Shown piece after piece: positions 6,305-11,607 of a stretch of 11,607 nt of DNA. Position 1 is the stretch's first letter; the number at the start of each line of letters is the position of its first letter. Origin of the DNA: JAKQHY01 sp034429475 (GTDB lineage: Bacteria; Chloroflexota; Anaerolineae; B4-G1; SLSP01); the NCBI GenBank assembly GCA_034429475.1, contig DAOUGD010000216.1:1-11607 (forward strand), given 5' to 3'. A program made the position numbers and the translations under genes. Below the pieces are notes generated by a model that was not told the DNA's origin, ran no database searches, and saw only the letters and a list, made by a program, of their open reading frames with translations.

Positions 6305-6382
6305 GGAATAGGGAGTAGGGAGTAGGGATGAGGAGCGACGAATCCCCAATCCCTGATCCCCAATTCCTAACCCCCAATCACC
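6296..6382. repeat. TAGGGAG/CCCCAAT heptamer palindrome between trpG and trpD
   Basis: TAGGGAA, TAGGGAG, TAGGGAG, TAGGGAT run from 6302 to 6329. After a spacer come CCCCAAT, CCCTGAT, CCCCAAT, TCCTAAC, CCCCAAT (6344-6378). The stop codon of trpG is the first three bases of the first unit. CCCCAAT equals the heptamer known as STRR1 in filamentous cyanobacteria. The trpD ribosome site (TAGGAGG) follows closely. Confidence 0.93.
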
Positions 6383-6401
6383 AACCATTAGGAGGAAAAC
6401 G

Positions 6402-7436
6402 ATGATTACCACAGCTTTGAATCAACTGTTAGAGGGGAAGTCTTTGTCAATGGAGCAGGCCGAGGGGGTGATGGCGCAGGTGATGACGGGGGAGGCGACG
6501 CCCGCGCAGATCGCCGGATTCCTCATCGCGCTGCGCGTCAAGGGGGAGACGGTGGAGGAGATCACCGGCTGCGCGCGCGCGATGCGCCGGGCCGCCGTGC
6601 GGGTGACGCCGCGCCAGGACAGCCTGGTAGACACGTGCGGCACCGGCGGCGACCGATCCGGCACGTTCAACATCTCCACGACGACGGCGTTTGTGGCGGC
6701 GGGCGCGGGGCTGCGCGTCGCCAAGCACGGCAACCGCAGCGTGAGCAGTCAGTCGGGCAGCGCGGATGTGCTGGGCGCGTTGGGCGTCAACCTCGACTTG
6801 ACGCCGGAGCAGGTGGCGCAGTGCATTGACGAGATCGGCATTGGCTTCCTCTTCGCGCCGAAGCTGCACCCGGCGATGAAGTATGCCATCGGCCCGCGCC
6901 GCGAGTTGGGCGTGCGCACCGTCTTCAACATCCTGGGGCCGCTGACGAATCCGGCGGGCGCGCAGGCGCAGGTCCTCGGCGTCTACGATCCCGCGCTCAC
7001 CGACGTGCTGGCGAGCGTGCTTCAGGCGCTCGGCTCGCGGGCCGCCTACGTCGTCCACGGCGACGGCGGGCTGGACGAGCTAACCACGACCGGCCCGAAC
7101 CGCATCAGTGTGTTTGGCGTCGCGCCGGGGAACGGGGCGGTGGTCACGCAGACGCTCGATCCGCGCGACCTGGGCTTCGACCGCGCCGCGCCTGCCGACC
7201 TGCGCGGCGGCGATCCGGCAGCCAACGCCGCCATCACCCGCGCGCTCCTCTCCGGCAAAGATCGCGGCCCCAAGCGGGACGTGGTGCTGCTCAACGCAGC
7301 GGCGGCGCTCCACGTGGGTGGGCTGGCGACGGATCTGGCGGATGGCGTTGTTAAGGCGGCGGAGAGCATTGACAGCGGCGCGGCGTTGGGGAAACTGGAT
7401 GCGTTAGTGGTGTGCAGCCAACGTATGGCCGCCTAA
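6402..7436 (+). CDS. trpD: Anthranilate phosphoribosyltransferase
   Basis: This 344-residue enzyme joins anthranilate to PRPP to give phosphoribosylanthranilate. The PRPP-binding signature DTCGTGGD is at 77-84, followed by FNISTTTAFVAAGAG. KHGNRSVSSQSGSADVLGAL begins at 108, then GFLFAPKLHPAMK, RRELGVRTVFNILGPLTNPA and HGDGGLDE (219-226). All are typical of TrpD. The protein is a stand-alone enzyme, not fused to TrpG as in some bacteria. The start ATG has TAGGAGGAAAACG upstream. The next gene begins 14 nt after its stop, so co-transcription is very likely. Confidence 0.98.
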   Translation: MITTALNQLLEGKSLSMEQAEGVMAQVMTGEATPAQIAGFLIALRVKGETVEEITGCARAMRRAAVRVTPRQDSLVDTCGTGGDRSGTFNISTTTAFVAAGAGLRVAKHGNRSVSSQSGSADVLGALGVNLDLTPEQVAQCIDEIGIGFLFAPKLHPAMKYAIGPRRELGVRTVFNILGPLTNPAGAQAQVLGVYDPALTDVLASVLQALGSRAAYVVHGDGGLDELTTTGPNRISVFGVAPGNGAVVTQTLDPRDLGFDRAAPADLRGGDPAANAAITRALLSGKDRGPKRDVVLLNAAAALHVGGLATDLADGVVKAAESIDSGAALGKLDALVVCSQRMAA

Positions 7437-7450
7437 CGCGGGAAAACATA

Positions 7451-7915
7451 ATGGAAACCACAAAAAACGTTGTCATCACGAGCGCGACAGAGGCGGATCT
7501 CGACGCCATCCTGGCCCTGCAAAAGTTGGCCTACCGCAGCGAGGCCGAGCGCTACAACGACTTCACCCTGCCGCCGCTGCGCCAAACTCTGGAGGAAATC
7601 CGGGCGGACTTCGCGCGCATGACGTTTTTCAAGGCCACGTCCGAGGAACGCATCGTCGGCTCGGTGCGCGGCTACGAAAAGGATGGCACGTGCTACATCG
7701 GGCGGTTGATTGTTCATCCCGATGTGCAAGGGCAGGGCATCGGCACACAGTTGATGCAGACCCTGGAGCAGCACTTCAGCGCGGCGCGGCGGTTCGAGCT
7801 GTTCACCGGTCACAAAAGCGATCCGGCCCTGCACCTTTACCACAAGCTGGGCTACCGCGAGTTCAAACGGCAGGAAATGGCGACGCATACCATCGTCTTC
7901 TTGGAAAAGGGATGA
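7451..7915 (+). CDS. GNAT-family N-acetyltransferase
   Basis: The 154-residue product is a single GNAT domain. Residues 6-30 (VVITSATEADLDAILALQKL) are the usual first strand and helix. Motif A is YIGRLIVHPDVQGQGIGTQL with the acetyl-CoA pyrophosphate loop QGQGIG at 93-98. Motif B includes LHLYHKLGYREFKRQEM near the C-terminus. The ATG at 7451 is chosen over an upstream in-frame GTG at 7412, which lies inside trpD and has no ribosome site. The acceptor substrate cannot be predicted. It follows trpD by 14 nt and so is probably transcribed with the trp genes, but no link to tryptophan synthesis is known for this family. Confidence 0.93.
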   Translation: METTKNVVITSATEADLDAILALQKLAYRSEAERYNDFTLPPLRQTLEEIRADFARMTFFKATSEERIVGSVRGYEKDGTCYIGRLIVHPDVQGQGIGTQLMQTLEQHFSAARRFELFTGHKSDPALHLYHKLGYREFKRQEMATHTIVFLEKG

Positions 7916-7937
7916 CGCAAGATACCGCTTTCTCCAA

Positions 7938-8468
7938 ATGCAATTTGTACGTATATCATGCGCAGGTATAATTACATACAGTGCAGTTGAAGAATGGCAG
8001 CTTAAACCTATAGTCAGGTGTCTTGTGGAGAATCCTCAACCCAAGTGGCAATGGCCCGCAAAACGTTTCGATCAAGCCGTGTTGGTGCTTGATGCACTTT
8101 TCGTATTAGTGTGGGTTTTCTACGTTTTGGGAGGGCAGCTCTTTGGGGGCAAGAGATTACCGTGCCCACAACCAGAGTTATGGATAACCATCGCAGCAGT
8201 CGTCGTGGCGCTAGTTGCGGGCACTCTCGCAACACAGAACAGAAGTTGGCGAACTCTAGGGACGTTTCTCTTTTGGTGGGCCATGGCATCAAAGTATATC
8301 GCAGGGCACGTAGCGGTCGAGCGACGATTTTTTTTGGAAGTGCTGGTGATATTAGCGTATGGCGCTACGGCTCTAGTGTGGGGTATCTCAATCCTGCGCG
8401 GCGAATGGAACAAGAAAAGCCCGATCGTTGAAGTAGATAATCACGAGGATGGAAACCGTTATGCCTAA
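7938..8468 (+). CDS. Hypothetical four-helix membrane protein, low G+C
   Basis: I do not recognise this gene. The frame gives up to 176 residues with four hydrophobic segments near 47-66, 82-98, 104-122 and 131-153, short charged links, and a polar acidic tail. The first helix contains an acidic residue (DALFVLVWVFYVLGG). Base composition is near 50% G+C by eye, against roughly 65% in its neighbours, and it uses ATA, AGG and CTA codons that the neighbours avoid, which suggests later acquisition. The start is uncertain. ATG 7938 lacks a clear ribosome site and overlaps a promoter-like TATAAT, whereas GTG 8025 (147 residues) keeps all four helices. Its stop overlaps the start of the methyltransferase gene, so translation may be coupled. 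Confidence 0.68.
   Translation: MQFVRISCAGIITYSAVEEWQLKPIVRCLVENPQPKWQWPAKRFDQAVLVLDALFVLVWVFYVLGGQLFGGKRLPCPQPELWITIAAVVVALVAGTLATQNRSWRTLGTFLFWWAMASKYIAGHVAVERRFFLEVLVILAYGATALVWGISILRGEWNKKSPIVEVDNHEDGNRYA
7945..7972 (+). promoter_or_regulatory. Possible internal promoter before the membrane-protein gene
   Basis: A perfect TATAAT (7967-7972) is preceded at 16 bp by TTGTAC (7945-7950), a weak -35. It lies in a clearly A+T-richer stretch after the GNAT stop codon. If used, transcription starts near 7979 and translation of the following gene must begin downstream, for example at GTG 8025, rather than at ATG 7938. The -35 match is poor, so the call is tentative. Confidence 0.4.
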
Positions 8469-9270
8469 TCCCTTAACCCAAGCCGAACAAACCAATCAAG
8501 CCCACTGGGATGAAGTCGTCCCCGCCCACGTCCGGGCGTATGAAGAGGTCGCTATGCTCAAGGCCGGCGGCATCGCGCTGGATGAGATTGAGCTGCGTGA
8601 GGTCGGCGACGTGACGGGCAAGACGCTGCTCCACCTGCAATGTCACATCGGGACGGACACGCTCTCGTGGGCCAGGCAGGGCGCGGTGGTCACGGGCGTG
8701 GACTTCTCGGCGGCGTCCATTGCGGCGGCGCGGCAGTTGGCGGACGAGACGCAGTTGCCCGCGACGTTTATTGAGGCGAGTATCTATGATTTGCCCAGCA
8801 TCCTGGCAGGGCAGTTCGACATCGTCTACACCTCGCGGGGCGTGTTGTGCTGGCTGCGCGACCTCGAGGCGTGGGGGCGGATCGTGGCGCACTTCCTGAA
8901 GCCGGGCGGCCTGTTCTACATCATGGAATCGCACCCGCTGTGGAATGCCTTCGAGGAAGTGGACGGCGAGCTGAAGCCGCTGTACTCATACTTCCACACC
9001 GCCGAGCCGCTACTTTGGGAAGCTGAGGGCGATTACGCCGACGCGACGTACCAGCACCAGTCACCCTCTTACGAGTGGGCCTGGGCGATCAGCGACATCT
9101 TCAACGCGCTGCTCAAAGCCGGACTGCACTTGGAAGCGTTCAACGAGTACGATCGGCTGTTCTTCAAGCTCTTCCCCGGCATGGAGCCTTGCGTCAAGGG
9201 CTGGTATCATTATCCCCAACACGCCGGGAAATTGCCGTGGATTTTCACCCTACGGGCGCGCAAATGGTGA
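8461..9270 (+). CDS. Class I SAM-dependent methyltransferase
   Basis: The 269-residue protein has a Rossmann-type methyltransferase fold. A degenerate motif I, LLHLQCHIGTDTLSWARQGA (55-74), replaces the glycine-rich loop with the HLQCHIGTDTL pattern of one recognised subgroup. GVDFSAASIAAAR (79-91) supplies the acidic residue Asp81 that normally holds the SAM ribose. FDIVYTSRGVLCWL and FLKPGGLFYIMESHP are motifs IV and V/VI. The C-terminal part is rich in aromatic residues (WAWAISDIFNALLKAGL), which could form the substrate pocket. The substrate is unknown. ATG 8461 is preferred because GGAA lies 6 nt upstream, while ATG 8449 has its only ribosome-like bases directly adjacent. The stop overlaps the trpC start (ATGGTGA). 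Confidence 0.92.
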   Translation: MPNPLTQAEQTNQAHWDEVVPAHVRAYEEVAMLKAGGIALDEIELREVGDVTGKTLLHLQCHIGTDTLSWARQGAVVTGVDFSAASIAAARQLADETQLPATFIEASIYDLPSILAGQFDIVYTSRGVLCWLRDLEAWGRIVAHFLKPGGLFYIMESHPLWNAFEEVDGELKPLYSYFHTAEPLLWEAEGDYADATYQHQSPSYEWAWAISDIFNALLKAGLHLEAFNEYDRLFFKLFPGMEPCVKGWYHYPQHAGKLPWIFTLRARKW

Positions 9271-10124
9271 CGAATCAACCTTCTACCTTATTAGATGAAA
9301 TTATTATCCATAAGCGCGCGGAGGTCGCGCAGCAGAAACTGTGCACTCCGCTCGAGGCCTTGCGGGCTGAGGCGGAACTGGCCTCACCGTTGCGTGACTT
9401 TTGGGCGGCGCTGTGCGCGCCAGGCGTCAGCCTGATTGCGGAAGTGAAGAAGGCTTCGCCGAGTAAGGGGCTGCTTTGCCCTACCTTCGACCCGGCGACG
9501 CTGGCGCGCACGTATGCGGACAATGGGGCGGCAGCCATTAGTGTTTTGACCGATGAGCATTTTTTCCAGGGTAGCCTGGATGATTTGCGTACTGTGCGTC
9601 AGACGGTAGACTTGCCGGTGTTGCGCAAGGATTTCATCATAGACCTATATCAGGTTTATGAGAGCCGCATCGCCGGCGCCGATGCGGTGCTGCTCATCGT
9701 GGCCGCACTGGACGACGCGGCGCTGCACAATTTGTACGCGCTGACCCGCCACCTGGGGATGGCGGCGTTGGTCGAAGTCCACAATGCCAACGAGCTGATG
9801 CGCGCCACGGCGCTGCGTCCGCGCATCATCGGCATCAACAACCGCAACTTGCAAACATTTGACGTCAGCTTGGACACCACTGCTGCACTGCGCCCCCGCA
9901 TTCCCAGCCGCGTCACTGTCATTGCCGAGAGCGGCATCCACACGGCAGCGGACGTGGATCGCCTGGCCGGATTGGATGTGGACGCGATGTTGGTGGGTGA
10001 GGCGTTGGTGACGGCGGCAGACGTCGGCGCGAAAGTGCGGGAACTGGTGCGAGAAGAGCTTGATCTCCCGGAACCGTCTCCACCCCATCTCCATAAGCCC
10101 TCGGCTTTTGACTTGCCGTTTTAG
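9264..10124 (+). CDS. trpC: Indole-3-glycerol phosphate synthase
   Basis: This 286-residue TIM-barrel enzyme closes the indole ring to give indole-3-glycerol phosphate with loss of CO2. The family residues all appear: Glu60 and Lys62 in SLIAEVKKASPSKG, Lys122 in LRKDFII, Glu171 in ALVEVH, Asn192 in GINNRNLQTF and Ser223 in AESGI. VLTDEHFFQGS (94-104) is also typical. It starts at ATG 9264, overlapping the methyltransferase stop by 7 nt; an alternative GTG is the next codon. The barrel ends near residue 265, and an extra proline-rich tail of about 20 residues (PEPSPPHLHKP) makes it slightly longer than usual. It is monofunctional, with trpF encoded separately 10 nt downstream. Confidence 0.97.
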   Translation: MVTNQPSTLLDEIIIHKRAEVAQQKLCTPLEALRAEAELASPLRDFWAALCAPGVSLIAEVKKASPSKGLLCPTFDPATLARTYADNGAAAISVLTDEHFFQGSLDDLRTVRQTVDLPVLRKDFIIDLYQVYESRIAGADAVLLIVAALDDAALHNLYALTRHLGMAALVEVHNANELMRATALRPRIIGINNRNLQTFDVSLDTTAALRPRIPSRVTVIAESGIHTAADVDRLAGLDVDAMLVGEALVTAADVGAKVRELVREELDLPEPSPPHLHKPSAFDLPF

Positions 10125-10134
10125 AGGCGACAAG

Positions 10135-10791
10135 GTGGTGTACGTCAAGCTTTGCGGCATCACGAATCTTGAGGACGCGCGTGTTGCTACGGCGGCGGGC
10201 GCGGATTTTTTGGGATTTATCTTTTATCCGCCTAGCCCGCGTTATATTGCGCCGGAACCGGCGGGAGAAATCGTGCGGGCCATCCGCGCGGAGTTTGGCG
10301 ACGCCGCGCCGCGCGGCGTGGGCGTGTTCGTGGATGAACCGATGGACGCCGTGCGCGCGGTCATCGCCGCCGCCAGCGTGGACTTGGCGCAGCTTCACGG
10401 GGTAGAGACGCCGGGAATGGTTATGGCTCTCGCGCCGCATGCCTTCAAAGCCCTGCGCCCCCAAACCCTCACGGAGGCGCAGGAGAATTTTGCCGTCTAC
10501 CGTCTACCGTCTACCGTCTACCATCTACCGCCTACCCCTGAACTTCTCGTGGACGCCTATCATCCGCAGCAGATGGGCGGCACGGGGCAAGTCACCGATC
10601 TGGAAATCGCGCGCTGGCTGGCTGAGCGCTGTCGGCTGTTGCTGGCGGGCGGCCTCACGCCGGACAACGTCGCCGACGCCGTCGCGCAGGTGCGTCCGTG
10701 GGGCGTGGACGTTTCCAGTGGGGTGGAGGCGGCGAAGGGGAAAAAGGACCACGCAAAAGTGCGGGCGTTGATTGCAGCGGCAAAGGGGTGA
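10135..10791 (+). CDS. trpF: Phosphoribosylanthranilate isomerase carrying an in-frame repeat insertion
   Basis: This 218-residue (beta/alpha)8 enzyme isomerises phosphoribosylanthranilate to the open-chain CdRP used by TrpC. The general-base Cys7 lies in VKLCGIT, GFIFYPPSPRYI is the second strand region, then VGVFVDEP, AQLHG, the general-acid Asp140 in LLVDAYHP followed by GGTG, LLAGGLTPDNV and GVDVSSGVE. Every catalytic and phosphate-binding motif is intact. Residues 121-134 (VYRLPSTVYHLPPT) are encoded by six copies of a 7-nt repeat and fall in the variable loop before the strand carrying Asp140. The start is GTG 10135, with AGAGG seven bases upstream; GTG 10138 is the alternative. It is the last gene of the operon, followed by a terminator. 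Confidence 0.96.
   Translation: MVYVKLCGITNLEDARVATAAGADFLGFIFYPPSPRYIAPEPAGEIVRAIRAEFGDAAPRGVGVFVDEPMDAVRAVIAAASVDLAQLHGVETPGMVMALAPHAFKALRPQTLTEAQENFAVYRLPSTVYHLPPTPELLVDAYHPQQMGGTGQVTDLEIARWLAERCRLLLAGGLTPDNVADAVAQVRPWGVDVSSGVEAAKGKKDHAKVRALIAAAKG
10494..10535 (+). repeat. Six CGTCTAC heptamers inside the trpF coding sequence
   Basis: Four perfect CGTCTAC units (10494-10521), then CATCTAC (10522-10528) and CGCCTAC (10529-10535), make 42 bp, or 14 codons. Because 7 and 3 share no factor, three units give a 7-residue peptide period, VYRLPST then VYHLPPT. The same unit forms the right half of the trpE-trpG palindrome. Only the pyrimidine-rich half is present here, so no hairpin forms. Confidence 0.95.
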
Positions 10792-10809
10792 AACCCTCCA
10801 GATGAAGTG

Positions 10810-10845
10810 AAGAGCCGCAACCCAATCGGGTTGCGGCTCTTTTTT
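10810..10845 (+). terminator. Intrinsic terminator of the trp operon
   Basis: AAGAGCCGCAACCC (10810-10823) pairs perfectly with 10828-10841 around the loop AATC and runs into a T tract (10840-10845). It lies 18 nt after the trpF stop. On the opposite strand the hairpin is followed only by a short T-poor stretch, so it would be a weak terminator for the convergent deacetylase gene. Confidence 0.93.
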
Positions 10846-10863
10846 CATTTCAGTCCGGTGTCG

Positions 10864-11607
10864 TTACGGCTCTGTCGCAAAGTCCGCCAGAATGTCGGCA
10901 AACGTCTCCAGTGACCAGGTGCCGTTGATGCGCACGCGCGGCCAGGTGTAACGGTTGTCGAGGCGCTGGGTAGCGCCCCATTTTGTCGTGACTGCCCCCA
11001 GATAGCCGGCGGATTCGACGACGGCCAGCGTGTTGTCGTCATAGCGCCCGGAAGGGTAGCAGAAAAAGCGCACCGGCTGTTCAGTGTGCGCCTCTACCGC
11101 TTCTTTGACACCCAAAATCTGATAGACGAGAAAATCATAGGCGCGGTTGGTCAGATCGTAATGGTCGCGCCCGTGCGCCTGTATTGCCATCCCGGCGTCC
11201 GCCATCGCCTTCATCTCGGTCCAGGTGAGGTACTGTGGCGATTCGTAGTGCGCGGGGGTCGCCAACACGAAGAACTCTCCCACGAAGCCGTATTTTTGCA
11301 GGAGCGGCATGGCGTTGGTGTAGGCATCCTTGTAGCCGTCGTCAAACGTCAGTACGATGGGCTTTTCCGGCAAAGGCCGTCCTGTCGTCAGCACATCGTA
11401 AATGTCCTGTAGCGTGACCGTGTGGTACCCCTGTTCCTGGAGATACCGCAACTGGGCGTCAAACTTCTCCGGTATCACCGTCAAATTCACCCGGTAAGTG
11501 TCGGCGTCCGCAGGAAGTTCAGAGATGTAGTGGTACATCAAAATGGGCACGCGGACTTCCTCCGGCGGGGGGGGATAGGTGGGCGTGGGGGCAGGCGTTG
11601 CCGTGGG
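10864..11607 (-). CDS. Polysaccharide deacetylase (NodB homology domain), 5' end cut by window edge
   Basis: The visible part is 247 residues. The frame stays open to the window edge, so the true start lies outside; GTG 11550 is only an internal codon. The first visible residues are a Pro/Thr linker (PTATPAPTPTYPPPPEEV), usual between a signal or lipobox segment and an extracellular domain. VPILMYHYI opens the domain as in the PgaB/IcaB-like subgroup. Motif 1 is LTFDDGY with Asp89 and Asp90, motif 2 is HGRDH with metal ligands His145 and His149, and motif 3 is RFFCYPSGRYDD. The enzyme is expected outside the cytoplasmic membrane, removing acetyl groups from N-acetylglucosamine polymers of the wall or an exopolysaccharide. 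It is convergent with trpF and not part of the trp operon. Confidence 0.93.
   Translation of the reverse strand, partial: PTATPAPTPTYPPPPEEVRVPILMYHYISELPADADTYRVNLTVIPEKFDAQLRYLQEQGYHTVTLQDIYDVLTTGRPLPEKPIVLTFDDGYKDAYTNAMPLLQKYGFVGEFFVLATPAHYESPQYLTWTEMKAMADAGMAIQAHGRDHYDLTNRAYDFLVYQILGVKEAVEAHTEQPVRFFCYPSGRYDDNTLAVVESAGYLGAVTTKWGATQRLDNRYTWPRVRINGTWSLETFADILADFATEP

Noticed and set aside
7412..7450. Longer GNAT start at GTG 7412
   Set aside because: It overlaps trpD, lacks a ribosome site and adds residues outside the GNAT domain. ATG 7451 fits the domain start.
9075..9263. N-terminal extension of trpC back to 9075
   Set aside because: This stretch lies inside the methyltransferase gene in another phase and has no TrpC similarity.

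Overview
The window is an 11.6 kb piece of a high-G+C bacterial chromosome, and every gene reads as ordinary bacterial coding sequence. A Trp-specific T-box leader drives the tryptophan genes. Intergenic gaps carry heptanucleotide repeat palindromes resembling those of filamentous bacteria, and a Pro/Thr-rich linker precedes a secreted-type deacetylase. Together these fit a filamentous Chloroflexota (Anaerolineae-like) genome, but no rRNA or other phylogenetic marker is present, so this is inference.

Left part (1-3600, minus strand): padR, an ABC ATPase and a FtsX/MacB-type permease (cut by the window edge) are read in that order, apparently as one operon. A PadR regulator next to a MacB/LolD-like ABC pair is a common self-regulating export arrangement. 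The padR promoter overlaps a set of GTTAGTAGTTT-type direct and inverted sites that look like its own operator.

Middle (3600-4143): a divergent control region holds a 15-bp inverted repeat, a strong -35/-10 promoter, and a complete T-box riboswitch with a UGG (Trp) specifier, a T-box core and an intrinsic terminator.

Right part (4144-10800, plus strand): trpE, trpG, trpD, a GNAT acetyltransferase, a low-G+C four-helix membrane protein, a class I methyltransferase, trpC and trpF lie in one direction and end at a strong terminator. They encode the route from chorismate to carboxyphenylaminodeoxyribulose phosphate and on to indole-3-glycerol phosphate. trpB and trpA are not here. The three non-trp genes interrupt the operon between trpD and trpC. 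A convergent polysaccharide deacetylase, truncated at its 5' end, closes the window.

The most unusual feature is a family of 7-nt repeat tracts. Four gene-to-gene gaps hold a purine-rich heptamer run followed by a pyrimidine-rich, largely complementary run, and in each case the tract begins on or next to the stop codon of the upstream gene. A further tract precedes trpE. A single-sided tract of six heptamers sits inside the trpF reading frame and adds a 14-residue repeat peptide (VYRLPST/VYHLPPT) without breaking the frame.
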